Below, in pieces: positions 39,876-51,013 of a stretch of 60,000 nucleotides of DNA (the stretch's first letter is position 1; each line of letters starts with the position of its first letter). This DNA comes from Apostichopus japonicus. Lineage: Eukaryota; Echinodermata; Holothuroidea; Aspidochirotida; Stichopodidae. The notes below the pieces were generated by a model that was given only the letters and a program-made list of their open reading frames with translations, did not search any database and was not told the origin of the DNA. The translations under genes were made by a program, and so were the position numbers. The DNA lies in contig NC_092569.1 of assembly GCF_037975245.1 (NCBI RefSeq), positions 14,652,501 through 14,712,500 on the forward strand, given 5' to 3'.

Positions 39876-40035
39876 TTCACACATCTCTTACCTGTTTTCA
39901 TTCTACATGCACTCAAATCTACTGTACCTAATATACAGTACAGTTGGTTAACATTTTTAGCACTACGCTGAACTGTACACCCAGATTTGACCTACAGTAC
40001 TGCAGGGTCAACATCCACTTCCTCTCCAGGTGTCC
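39876..40035 (+). mobile_element. Half copy, CACTCAAATCTAC subfamily
   Basis: TTTACTTCACACATCTCTTA, CCTGTTTTCATTCTACATGC, ACTCAAATCTACTGTACCTA, then TTTTTAGCACTACGCTGAAC and TGTACACCC. It shares its order with 29276-29385 and its ending with the main family. Confidence 0.5.
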
Positions 40036-40287
40036 AGTTGACAAATTAATTTGGTATGATAAATTGGATAAATTCTCAAAATTTGAAAATTTTACCATTA
40101 TGGCAAATTATCAAAGTAATATTCATTTGTAGAAACAATTAGACAGAAGACTCATCTTAATTAACTTAATTACTCCATTGTTGTCTTACTTTGAGCATGC
40201 AATTATGCTCAGAAGGTACTGTGGCATTTTCCGACAAGGTGACCAGACACAAGATGTTGGATTATGAGCTTTCTATGCTCCTGCCAT

Positions 40288-40822
40288 CCTTATTATTTAC
40301 CTATATAAATATTCAGTCCTTCCTTATTTACCTATAAATATTCAGTAGTTCCTTATTTATAATAAATATTCAGTAGTTCCTTATTTACCTAAAAGTTGTC
40401 AATAGTTCCTTATTTACTTATATTAAACATATTCAGTAGTTCCTTGTTTAACTTTTTAAATGTTACAAATATTCACTATAGTCCCTTATTAATCTAAATA
40501 TTCAATATAGTCTCATATTTACCTAAAAAGTCAGTAGTTTGTAGTTTGTACTATAAATATTCAGTGATTCCTTATTTACTATATACTATAAATATTCAGT
40601 AGTTTCTTATTTACCTATAAATTTTCAGTAGTTCCTTATTTACCTATAAATATTCAGTAGTTCCTTATTTACCTATAAATTTTCAGTGATTCCTTATTTA
40701 CTTTCTATAAATATTCAGTAGTTCCTTATTTACCTATAAATATTCAGTAGACTTTGCTTATTTTCCTATAAATATTCAGTATTGACCTAACTTACAAATA
40801 TTCAGTATAAACCCATATTTAC
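40288..40822. repeat. AT-rich tandem array, 29-bp unit
   Basis: About 18 degenerate copies of TTCCTTATTTACCTATAAAT followed by ATTCAGTAG. Unit length varies through internal deletions and insertions. No coding potential. Confidence 0.95.
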
Positions 40823-40825
40823 AGA

Positions 40826-40925
40826 TGCTCTTTTACCTGTCTCATCGTTACTACTGCACTCTCCATCTACCTGGTCTTCAGTTTTATAAACAATTTAGCT
40901 CACTGTCCCTCCCCCACCCCCCATT
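40826..40925 (+). mobile_element. Diverged half copy, CACTC/TAGCTCACTG subfamily
   Basis: CTCTTTTACCTGTCTCATCG, ACTGCACTCTCCATCTACCT and ACAATTTAGCTCACTGTCCC keep the subfamily order, with many substitutions. It directly follows the 29-bp array. Confidence 0.35.
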
Positions 40926-42460
40926 GGCCACTTTTTGGGTTGATTAAACCCCCCACATCCTCTTCTTTCCAAATATGCCATTGGTGAGGCCAACTTTAAC
41001 ATCATTCTATTTCGGGTACATAAATTGAACCTACGGCTTCAGCTACTAAACTTCCATACAGTCTTTAACTCTACATACAGGGCAACACTATATATATGTG
41101 TAATTTTGTGTCCGTTTGTATTGTAAAGTATCAATTAACTGAGAATAAGGTTGCCTCTTGATTACGGCATTATATATAATTAAGAAACCTTTTATCCATG
41201 TTTTTGGTCAGGAATTTAAGATCCTACGTGTGTGCATTGTGTTTCACTCTAATTTATATCTCAGGATGTTTAATTACCTTTTCACAGAATTAAGATCAAA
41301 TCTTTATAGAGATCTTTATAGCGTGAAGATCCTTTTCAATGTTACTGGTACTGTACATTGACATCATTAGCATGAAACCTTAACAAGCACTTGTTAAGGG
41401 TATTAAGATGTATGCATACATGTACAATATATGTTGCATTGTCCACCTGCAGTTAATTGTTATCATTCACTACCCTCATTCATCAGATAATAGTATTATA
41501 TTCTCTCCAACAATGCAGTTTGAAGGAGCCTAGATAGATTAACCTGAATATCTTTCTCTTTGAAAGAAATCTTTATAATTATAGAGTCCGAAATTAGTAA
41601 GAGTTTATAAACTACAACCTAACAAGTAATATTTAGTTTGTAGTCACTTCCTCAAAAACCAATCTATAGCAAGCAAATCTCATTCCATTTTTAGTAAAAG
41701 TGAGAATTTTAACTTTATGGATTTATAATTTGAAGATCTACATAATGGGTCCTTTGTTGCTCCTAGTTTCAATGATCAAATATTTTTTTTCCAAAGTTCC
41801 ATTGAAACATTTATCTCTTTGAAACATCTGATCATTTAATGTAGTCATGAATGATATTTATTATTTCAGTGAAAATAAATTTAGCCTGGTGTGAGCTTAT
41901 GGGAAACTTGTTATCTATGAAAAATGTTGGCTTTTTTTAAGCATTCATAAAAATAGAATAAAAGAAAAATAGAATAGAAAATCTTTAAATCTGAAAGTTT
42001 AATCAAATGTAATAACATGATCATATTTATTTACAAATGTCTCCATATATCTTCTATATAATGTGTACTCCAATCAGAAGTGAGTCAGTGAGGTGGCACA
42101 GTGCCTAAAATGGTACCAATCTGGTTACTACAGTAGTTAGGATAACAGGCCACGTAGATAGAATTTCCCAATGTTAGCTGCTCGTTAAAAGATGCCAGTG
42201 CTTTAATTAATCAACTAGCTGAAATCATGTTCTTGCAGACATTTTCCTGATTTCAATTGACACACATCATTAACTGCATAGGCAGCTTATGAGAGCAGCC
42301 CACTGGAATTTTGCTAATAATATTGAATTAATATCCGTGGGGGCTTATGTTAGGTACAGGAATTATGCCTGATTCTCTCATGCAGATGATTGTGAACCTA
42401 TATTTAATACAGTATCATGGCATTGAGTTCAAGTTCTTAATATCTACGGGCAGAATAATA

Positions 42461-43021
42461 CCAGTGCCCCTCCTCTACCAGTGCCCCTCCTCTACCAGTG
42501 CCCCTCCCCTACCAGTGCCCCTCCTCTACCAGTGCCCCTCCCCTACCAGTGCCCCTCCTCTACCAGTGTCCCTCCTCTACCAGTGCCCCTCCTCTACCAG
42601 TGCCCCTCCTCTACCAGTGCCCCTCCTCTACCAGTGCCCCTCCTCTACCAGTGCCCCTCCCCTACCAGTGCCCCTCCCCTACCAGTGCCCCTCCCCTACC
42701 AGTGCCCCTCCTCTACCAGTGCCCTTCCTCTACCAGTGCCCCTCCTCTACCAGTGCCCCTCCTCTACCAGTGCCCCTCCTCTACCAGTGCCCCTCCTCTA
42801 CCAGTGCCCCTCCTCTACCAGTGTCCCTCCTCTACCAGTGCCCCTCCTCTACCAGTGCCCCTCCTCTACCAGTGCCCTCCTCTACCAGTGCCCCTCCTCT
42901 ACCAGTGCCCCTACTCTACCAGTGCCCCTCCTCTACCAGTGCCCCTCCTCTACCAGTGCCCCTCCTCTACCAGTGCCCCTCCTCTACCAGTGCCCCTCCT
43001 CTACCAGTGCCTTTCCTCTCT
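42461..43021. repeat. 17-bp minisatellite (CCAGTGCCCCTCCTCTA)n
   Basis: About 33 tandem copies, highly homogeneous, with a recurring C/T variant (CTCCCCTA) and a few one-base changes. Because 17 is not a multiple of three and the unit has no stop in any + frame, all three + frames stay open for 190-240 codons and read the same SAPPLPVPLLYQCPS-type repeat. This is a property of the repeat, not a gene. Confidence 0.97.
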
Positions 43022-43301
43022 ACTTGCAAAGGGCACTGTTGTCATCGAGCCAGTAAATAACCTGAATTTCCAGGTCTGAGTTAATGTACTGTACAGTAGA
43101 TTGAGAGGGGATAAATATGTTGTAAGAGAGGAGATAAGTATTGTTTGTTAATTTTCCAAAAGCAGCAGACAATTTTTGGGGCATTCTACTAGCTAGTGAG
43201 CTGTGACAGTAAATTTATACATGTCACTGGATTGAATACTTAACTGTTCCCTTAAATAAAACCAGTCTTCAATCAACGTATGTACACACCTTTTTCATCT
43301 G

Positions 43302-43395
43302 TCTAACCATAGAAATTACATAACAATTTTTAGCACTCTGCCCTCACTGACCCACTTGTCGATCACCGCCCACATTTGCCTCCTACTGACTCCCG
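43302..43395 (+). mobile_element. Weak half copy of the TTAGCACC element family
   Basis: CATCTGTCTAACCATAG, then ACAATTTTTAGCACTCTGCC and CTCACTGACCC fit the family ending. The first half is degraded. Confidence 0.3.
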
Positions 43396-44497
43396 ATCAT
43401 TTTAGAAGACCAACACAGAAAAGTTCCATGTTTCCCTGCATTCTACAATGTATAGTATGTGTGTGAGGAAGAGAGAAAAAGTTTCCCTCCGGTACAGACA
43501 ACTAATTGACCTTAATTTTGCTTCTGAGTAGAGTCAACTTTATTCAATGTAAACACTCGGGCTGTTCCGCATTCAACTTTTTAGTTTCATCAGTTTTGTA
43601 ATGATGCATTTTTGCACACACAACTATTTGTTTATAAGAGCTGGTTACTTTCTATTTCCTATACTGTACATGGTACATGATGATACTGACCTCGAAAAAT
43701 TGTGCGTACTTTGAACAAATTTACTCCCAGGATTTTGTTAAGTGACGATAAGAAATGTAGCTTTTACCGCAGCGAGAGATGATATGAATTGTGTCGTAAA
43801 GTGTACAGTAGGACCCACACAGTGTCGGTGTCCTGATCAGTATTACGATAAATCTAATTGTAAATATGTAGTGTAGATCAATTAGACAAATAAGACCAAA
43901 TCATATAATTATGAAGCTGAAGGGGCAAGGAAGGGGCAAGAGTCTTTTCATCACGATTCCATATGGATTTGAGAACACGATGAATATTGTGTCTGCACCT
44001 ACTGTACCCATCTCCAGATCTACACAGTATGTATGTCAACTCTCCCTCTAGCTACCACCATGTCTATAGTGACCTGACCAGTATAAAACATTTGACACTG
44101 ACCTAGCACACAGTGACCGGGATCATGTCCAGTCATTCTACATTTCATTTGACCACCCCAAAGTGTCTAGTTGCGGTGTCCTCTAAAGAGAAGTAAAAGA
44201 TCTTTGTGTATCTTGACTGTCGGTAACCATCGCTCCTTCCTTAATATTTCGTGGCTTCTGAAATTAAAAGTCCCATGGAGAACTACAGGTACTCCTAGAA
44301 TCATCCTGCTTGTCATTACTGTGATGATAGATTTTATCTTCGTTCAATAAACTGTGAGTTTGTCATCTATAGGAAGGGCCTCTGACTTTGGACAGCATCT
44401 GTAGATATGATTATTAGTTTGCCAGAAACACTGTAGTAAGGGGCTTTGGCTTTGAAATTGGTTAATGGCGGCGCAGTGCTAACATGTACTGGCAATT

Positions 44498-44612
44498 TGG
44501 TTAGGTAAGGTTAGGTTAAGTTAAGTTAGGATAGGATCGGATAGGTTAGGTTGGTTAGGTTAGGTTGGTTCTAGGTTAGGTTGGTTAGGTTAGGTTGGGT
44601 TAAGTTCGTTAG
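44498..44612. repeat. Interstitial TTAGG-like pentanucleotide array
   Basis: About 20 degenerate units of GGTTA (TTAGG), mixed with GGTT and variant units such as GGATA and AAGTT. The canonical arthropod-type telomere unit is TTAGG and the vertebrate/echinoderm unit is TTAGGG. The six-base form is not visible here, so this may be an ordinary microsatellite. Confidence 0.85.
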
Positions 44613-45479
44613 TAGTGCATATGATTATTAGAGACAGGGTACAATGTAGGTATTGTTTATACATTAATACCCAAATCAGTTCAGTTTGGTGGGTTTCAAC
44701 TGGAATTTATCCACTGCAAATACAGTACAATATGATCATATATTGGCAGTGTATGTAAGGTTGTGTGTAATTGATATTTTAATGTTTTGTTATTTTGGAC
44801 ATTGACAAATATGTTGCACAGTGAAATCTCTCTCAGTACTTGTACTGTAGATAATTTCAAATATTTATAGAACATTATGTTTCTACAGTACGTGTATTAA
44901 CAAGTTATCTTAAACTTTTAATTCTTACCAATTAAAAGACAAAAAGAGCCCTTCACATACATGCTAGGAATATAAAAGATATAAGCAGGTATTCAAATAC
45001 CTTAAAAATAAATGTTTTTGCCAATTAGAATATTCATCTCCACATAACCACACAGAGTTCTGCAATGTATTCTTCCATTTACTTAAACTTTACTCCCCCC
45101 CCCTCTCCTTTCGAGAGGCAGACATAAATACCGACAAGTTTTCTCAGTGCGACCCAAATTCCTTTGATGCATGTTGATATTTTGATGGCTGTCTCGATAT
45201 TGTACACTGATATGATGCTTCCCATGGACGTGTTGAAATTAAACACTGTAACATTTTCTGACCTTTTCTGACATTTACTGACTTTAGCAAAGTAGGACTC
45301 TACAGTCAAAGTGACCGAATCATTTCGGCGATGCATTGCATAAAAGGGAGAATTGAGGAAAGAGGTAGCCAGTGGGAAACAGTGCATGATCACTCCTTAC
45401 CAATGTGTCATGTTTTGATGAATGTAATGAACTGGATGCCAAATTGAAAGAAAATATACTTTCTTTCACAAGATAAATT

Positions 45480-45590
45480 ACAAAGCTCATCTCTTATCTG
45501 TTTCAACAATTACACTGCCCAAGTACCTCTAGAGGCTGTTAACTGATAACACTTTAGCATTATGCCCCCATTGACCCTTCTCCCTCCCCT
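45480..45590 (+). mobile_element. Weak half copy of the TTAGCACC element family
   Basis: CTCATCTCTTATCTGTTTCA, then ACACTTTAGCATTATGCCCC and CATTGACCC match the family ending at 43395 and 39985. Confidence 0.3.
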
Positions 45591-46075
45591 CCTCTCTCTC
45601 CCCCTCCTACTTTCCAACAAAAAAACCCCAGCAAACTGTACATATCCTCCCAGAATAAACCATGAGTTTACTTGTTTTTACAGAGTTAAACCTACTGTAC
45701 CATATACTGTATGTACAGCAAACAATGGTGGCAAGTTCAGAAAATTCTGCTCTTTAGCCTTCAAGTGTTAGAACTTATATATTTTTCCCGATGTTCAAAA
45801 GTAACAGACTTCTTCAAGGTGACGAGCATCTGTACAGACACTTATGTAAGAAGCTGGTTATTGATTTTTTTCGTTGTTATGCTTGTACTGCGTCGGTACA
45901 CATACACTTGGTTGCAAAACGAATCGGCTTAAGGTGGGAAGTGCACATCGGTCGTACGGTGTCGGTAACGTACGTAAGACCTAATCCTAATGACGAGTAC
46001 TGTACATGGACACGATCAGATTTATATATATCTCATGTCAATAATTTTCATTTCCTGTTTTCTTCTTACTCCCAG

Positions 46076-46224
46076 CTGAAAAAGAAGTTCCCATCTGCCG
46101 AATTGAAACTGCCAGGAAAGAAGCTGTTTGGAAATAACTTTGATCCAGAGTTTATAAAACAACGTCGGGAAGGGCTTCACGATTTCATCCAGAAGATATT
46201 AGGCAACACAAAGATTATACAACA
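46076..46224 (+). CDS. SGK3: SGK3-like kinase, coding exon 3 (PX domain, second half)
   Basis: Residues 55-103 plus two bases of codon 104, from [16 protein letters not shown] to the end of the PX domain. Arg84 in FIKQRREGL corresponds to human SGK3 Arg90, a PI3P-contact residue. [13 protein letters not shown] is the proline-containing PX loop. The acceptor is TTACTCCCAG and the donor ACA|GTAAGT, phase 2. The frame stays open upstream to 45791, but that part lacks PX similarity and ends at the good acceptor, so it is intron. Confidence 0.96.
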
Positions 46225-47154
46225 GTAAGTATTGAATGGAGAGGGGCTAGTGGTCAGTTAGGCTGTAAGTGTATAGAAAGGATTAATGGGAATTTGGGCT
46301 TAATTTATAAGCTATCGCCAAAAAGACATGGGGAATAAAATGATCTGCATTTCGTGGTGCTGGTAAGATTTTACTTTTTCTGGCCAGTGATCGGTAAGTT
46401 AACGGTCAAGTTGCGTGAGAAGGACTTGGCTTGATATCAGAATGTGAACCTACAACCATAACTCTTTTTTAACTGTCCCGGGCTCATCGGATTAGGAGTA
46501 ACCCAATGGATATCCCATCTGGGGAACTACCCCAAATATGTGTGAATTATATATGGTCTGTTTCAATCCTCCTTACCTCCTATTTGACCTATGTATTTCC
46601 CTAATTACCTGTAATTACAGTACTGTCTGGCAAAGCTGTTTGGCATGTAGGGAGGGTGCTACCCCTCATTGATCTTCCTTCCTATTTTCTTTGCCAAACC
46701 TATCAATTTGGACACATGTGTCTATTACTATTAAACTTTGCCAGTTTTGGGACCACTATCTGGTTTCCAAGTAGAATTTTTTTTTTTTTTCGGGGGGGGG
46801 GGGGATTTTTGGACTGTTAACCTTCCAACCTTCTTAACTGTGGCAGGTTCATCTATTAGGAGTAACCCAATAGTTTTCCCATCTGGAGAAGTACCTGAAT
46901 AGGTGTGAATTGTATACATGTTGTACAGGACAGTCAAATTGATGGATAGTTTAAAAGTAAGATCTGACGTAAATGATGAATTTACTTTGCTCCAGCTCTA
47001 GCTCTTTACCGATATTTCCTCATTTTATACCTAACCTGCTAATCTGTAAACTGTAAATGTTGTAACACAAAGCAACTGCCTTTAGAAATAATTCATCTCT
47101 TTTTGACCAAATTACATCATTTCTTCAATTTCTCTACCCTCATTTTCCCCACAG
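46225..47154 (+). other. Intron 3
   Basis: Contains a duplicated segment: 46469-46555 and 46834-46919 share GG(C/T)TCATC, TTAGGAGTAACCCAAT and CCCATCTGG(G/A)GAA, plus a later TGTGAATT block. A T/G homopolymer run lies between them (46777-46803). Nothing coding is seen. Confidence 0.85.
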
Positions 47155-47295
47155 CAACGATGTTCAACAATTCTTATCACTGGACGATCCTAGGAATAAT
47201 TCAGATAATAATGTGATCGATGAGAATAACACAGACTACTTCACCGATCCTAAGGATCCAAATACCATAAACTTGGGATCATCACACAACCCAGC
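47155..47295 (+). CDS. SGK3: SGK3-like kinase, coding exon 4 (PX-kinase linker)
   Basis: Completes codon 104 (His) and encodes residues 105-150 plus two bases of codon 151. HNDVQQFLSLDDP ends the PX domain. An acidic, Asn-rich linker follows, then NTINLGSSHNP, matching the conserved NINLGPSGNP linker of human SGK3. The acceptor is TTTTCCCCACAG and the donor CAGC|GTAAGT, phase 2. The last 90 or so bases of this exon, with the donor, recur three times further into the intron. Confidence 0.95.
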
Positions 47296-47315
47296 GTAAG
47301 TTATAATTGTCAATG

Positions 47316-47545
47316 ATGTATGTATATTTTAGATCCTCCTGTAAGCAGGAAATCTTTAAGAAGCCTCATTGGCTTATCAAAGCCGCTAGCTGACCGAAGT
47401 CAGTCTCTTAGATTCACGTTTTAACGTTCATGATTATGAATTTGTCAATTGTCAACAACTCTGTAACTGGACGACATACATTACCGGGGACCTTATGATT
47501 GGGAGGCACTGGCGTTAACCACTGAGTTAACACTCCTAGATGATG
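47316..47545 (-). mobile_element. tRNA-derived SINE, copy 2, inserted in intron 4
   Basis: Matches copy 1 at 32450-32728. The minus-strand head GGAGTGTTAACTCAGTGGTT (near 47540) keeps a box A-like core, but the box B region is partly deleted (about 47478-47500). The left flank CAATGATG and the right flank AGATGATGAT share ATGATG, a possible short target-site duplication. It separates exon 4's true donor from the intronic exon-4-like copies. Confidence 0.85.
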
Positions 47546-47587
47546 ATAACAGTTATAACTAGATGATGATAACAGATGATAAAAGAT

Positions 47588-47935
47588 AAATGATAATAAC
47601 AGTTAATTGGTAACACAGACTAATGGTCTACAATGATCCTATGGATCCAAGCACAATAAACTTGGGATTATCACACCACCCAGCGTAAGTAATAATCGCT
47701 AATGATGATAACATTTAGTTAAATGGTAACACAGACTAATGGTCTACAATGATCCTATGGATCCAAACACAATAAACCTGGGATCATCACACAACCCAGA
47801 GTAAGTTATAATCGTCCATGATAATAACAGTTAAATGGTAAAACAGAGTACTAGAATACAATGATCCTATGGATCCAAACACAATCAACCTGGGATCATC
47901 ACACAACCCAGCGTAGGTATAGTCCTTATGCCGGT
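47588..47935 (+). repeat. Three tandem partial copies of exon 4 plus its 5' splice site
   Basis: Copies at about 47588-47700, 47701-47818 and 47819-47935, period 112-116 bases. Each holds an ACACAGACTA-like block, GATCCTATGGATCCAA, an ATAAACTTGGGA/AATCAACCTGGGA block, ATCACACAACCCAG (or close) and then GTAAGT, GTAAGT and GTAGGT at 47685, 47801 and 47913. This parallels exon 4 (47224-47300) in order and sequence. The exon-like part still reads DPMDPNTINLGSSHNP in copy 2. A decayed fourth copy may lie at 47936-48005. There is no convincing 3' splice site before any copy, so they are probably not cassette exons. Confidence 0.9.
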
Positions 47936-48005
47936 AACAGTTAAACCTGGTTACACAGAACAAGAGTCTGCAGCAATCCTAATGATCTAAACACAATAGT
48001 CACAA

Positions 48006-49222
48006 AGTTTTAGTTCCTACCATTTGCCATTTTTGAAGGCCTACACAGAGGTACTTGTAACGGTTACGTAAATCGCTGAGTGCTAGTTTCTACCCTCCTC
48101 CGCCACTTGAAAGTTTCCAAGTAAGATGATTCTGGGTTGTTATCACATTTGGGCATATTAATTTCTTATGACGGTAATCGTTAAAGATAATAAAAACTGA
48201 ATCTTGCAGCGGTCAGAAGCACCTAAAATATGATACACCTTGGATCACCTCATAACCTGGCAAAAACAAATAACGCTAAAAGTGAAAATAGTAACAAGGT
48301 ACTTATATCCCTCCAAGAAATCAAGCCACCCATCCACAGAGAGCTCTATGTAATTGTATGAAAGCTGAAACCCGGAACTGTTGGAAAATAAGAAGACTCC
48401 TTTCGTGAATCAGTCTTTGATTTTAGTCTCGGTATCCACATTGATACAGTATTTCTTGATTATCACTTTTGGTCGAATTTGTCGCGACAGTTGTTTGTAG
48501 CGTGTGAAAATAAACAGTCCTGAGGCTGTGCCGTACAATTGAACTGTTTATAATTATCGTGTTTGTCAAAGTGGCTGGTGGAGATGCATATGCATACAGT
48601 CGTGGTGAAATTAAGAAGGGGTTAACGAGTTAGAATCGTTAAACCTCTATTAATGCTTATTGTGATGGGAAACTTAGCAGTATTCACAAAACTGAAGTGA
48701 ACAAAACATTCCATTTAGAATTTGAAGTGACTATATAGTGAGGTATATGTGCTAAATCAGACTTTCTACAAAGTAGATATTTATAAACTGTCTAAAATCA
48801 AGATTTTTGTTTCTCAAGGTTAAGGATCAGTGCTACTCTCAGAATATATAACCAAGCATTCGGTTACAGTATTTGCTTGAACTCTGTGAAGTATGCGTCC
48901 CCCTCACATTAACCCTTAGTATTTTGGCTTTGGAGATGGACTTTTTTGGGTTATTCTCGATAAATAATTAGATACCCCCCTTCAGTCTATTAAACTGAAG
49001 TGAATCCACATGGCTTTCAGCACTATTGCAATAAAGGTCTTATCTGAGATGAAGATCGTAAAGGTGGAAATGCCAGCCAGATGGGGAAAAAAAACATGAT
49101 TGAATGTTACACTTTTATTTCAAACACTGTGCCAAAGTAAACAGTTTTTGTTTTAAATTGGAATACGTTTAATGAAAGGCGACTAGTTCACAAGATTGAC
49201 TGAAATTTATCGATAACTTATT
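48006..49222 (+). other. Intron 4, middle part
   Basis: Nothing coding is seen. A weak match to the exon-4 repeat (TGATACACCTTGGATCACCT followed by CATAACC) occurs at about 48229-48257 and may be an old copy. Confidence 0.6.
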
Positions 49223-49528
49223 CAGGGATGTGCTCAGGAATATATCAGTGCAGGGCAGATTGTTTGGAAGTGTGATCCACACCCTGGGAAGGGATCTCAT
49301 GGGTGGGGTACCCCCTCCCCACTGGACAGAGTTTGCACATGAAGTATGCTTAGGGTGTTGCTATTTTTTCCTATTCTGTGCCATGTATTCTCCCAGATTA
49401 TGGTAAAATTTGTTAAATTATAAAAAAAAGTGTTGGGCAGAAATGTTTAAATACTGTTTGTGCTGGGTGGCATTTTCAGAACTGCTGGGCGCAGCCGCCT
49501 GGTGCCGCCCAGTGTGAGCACATCCCAG
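49223..49528. mobile_element. Short DNA element with CAGGGATGTGCTCA ends
   Basis: The left end CAGGGATGTGCTCA (49223-49236) mirrors the right end TGAGCACATCCCAG (49515-49528), with one mismatch. Direct repeats CTTATT flank it at 49217-49222 and 49529-49534. The 306-bp interior has no coding frame. Non-autonomous DNA transposon, superfamily not assigned. Confidence 0.8.
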
Positions 49529-49605
49529 CTTATTAATAGTTCAAACGTTGGTTTCTCCTTAGTTGCATCTGCGTGTTAACCTATTAATTTAATTTTACAT
49601 TTCAG

Positions 49606-49747
49606 TGCCAGGCCATCTGACTTTGACTTTCTCAAAGTCATAGGCAAAGGAAGCTTCGGTAAGGTTCTCCTGGCCAGACATAAAGCTAGTAACAAAGTTT
49701 ATGCAGTCAAAGTCCTTCAAAAGTCAGCCATTGTTAAAAGAAATGAG
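49606..49747 (+). CDS. SGK3: SGK3-like kinase, coding exon 5 (kinase N-lobe, glycine loop and Lys)
   Basis: Completes codon 151 and encodes residues 152-198. [20 protein letters not shown] includes the glycine-rich loop (164-169). VYAVKVLQK holds the ATP-anchoring Lys186, equivalent to human SGK3 Lys191. The acceptor is TTTACATTTCAG and the donor GAG|GTAAGT, phase 0. Confidence 0.97.
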
Positions 49748-51013
49748 GTAAGTTTTTTGGGGGGAATGAATTTTTATGTGCAATAAAAACAGAAATGGTG
49801 ATTAGTATTTTTCCAGGAAAGTCTTAAAATTTTTTTTTAAATTGAAACCATTGTGGATGTCAGTGTTATAACTTTCATTTGTCACATGAAAGTAAAAAAA
49901 GGACATCTTGAAATCAAATTATATTTTTGCCTCTTTGTCTGGGGTTACTTCGTAAACTGTCACTCTTTAACACATGGTGATGATTGAGGGGCGCAAAATT
50001 CCATGTGGTATAGATACGATGCATCAGTGTCATTATAAGTAATTTACCCCTAAGCTTTGAGGGAGTATGTTTATTTTGTTTTATATGTAGATTAATGTTT
50101 CTAGCTTGCTTGTCAGATGTAAAATGTTTTGTCAGTAAATTTATCAGTGACCACCAAGCCTCATTTAGCATATACATATGTAAAACTAGGACAATCCCTT
50201 TGTTATGGCTATCCAATTAGTGGCTTATTACCAGCTAGATGTACCTTCTTCAGGGAGCACCCATGTTTTATAATATTCAAACTTATCTAGAAATCAACTA
50301 GATGAACCATGGGTTGGATGAAATGAATGAGACAGGGAATATATGTATAGTTTTATTAGATTAGTAATTGTGAGACAAGCAACAACTTTTGCATCTTATC
50401 TTTGATATCAACGAAACAATGTGTCGCTTGGAAATAGTCAATTTACTTTGTTCCCCGATTACCTGTCTCCCCACAACATTAGCACCTCATTCTACCGTGT
50501 CTAGTATGCCCTGGCTGCTAGTTCCTTTTCACTTTGGATGGTAGAATGAGAAGGAAGGGCATTGACCGGATAGGACCGGTCACTGAGGGTGCACAGTGTT
50601 AAAAGATTACCAGGGCATACTAGACACAGTAGAATGAGGTGCTAATGTTGTGGGGAGACAGGTAAGCAGGTCACTCGTAAATATATAAACCAGTAAGTTT
50701 TATAATTTACCCACATTAATTATCTGTCAGTCGTTAATGAAGCACTGCCAATAAATTGAGTACAATCTACCGATATGAACTGATCATGCAAGTTGTTCCA
50801 CGTCCAAAGGGAGTTAACAGTCAAGATGCTTGCCTCAACCAACCCCCCCACCCCCCCATCCCAACCTTCATCACCTACCCACCCTGTCAAGCACTTCCCT
50901 CCCCATCCCTCTCCAAAAAAGAGGGGTTAAAAGACAAGGGGATTAACCATTTCTCTGTACTTCACTTCATCATTTGACCGTAACCGGCATGTCTCCTTTT
51001 TCGTCTTTGGCAG
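49748..51013 (+). other. Intron 5
   Basis: Contains the full inverted-repeat element at 50442-50681. The rest (49748-50441 and 50682-51013) holds homopolymer tracts and a C-rich stretch at about 50843-50915. Nothing coding is seen. Confidence 0.85.
50442..50681. mobile_element. Full-length inverted-repeat element, TTAGCACC/TCTACCGTG family
   Basis: Left arm TTTACTTTGTTCCCCGATTA then CCTGTCTCCCCACAACATTA, GCACCTCATTCTACCGTGTC and TAGTATGCCCTGG. The right arm is its near-perfect reverse complement ending in GTAAA at 50681. Arms of about 75 bases are separated by about 90 bases containing GACCGGATAGGACCGGTCAC, itself a small hairpin. It is the best preserved member in the window, with no coding sequence. 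Confidence 0.9.

Noticed and set aside
40288-40822. CRISPR-like array of evenly spaced repeats
   Set aside because: There are no unique spacers; it is a simple AT-rich tandem array in a eukaryotic intron.
42347-43079. Three overlapping long open frames (190-237 codons)
   Set aside because: They are produced by a stop-free 17-bp minisatellite and have no protein family resemblance.
45791-46075. 5' extension of exon 3 in the same frame
   Set aside because: The open frame runs upstream but lacks PX similarity, and a good acceptor at 46075 joins exactly to exon 2.
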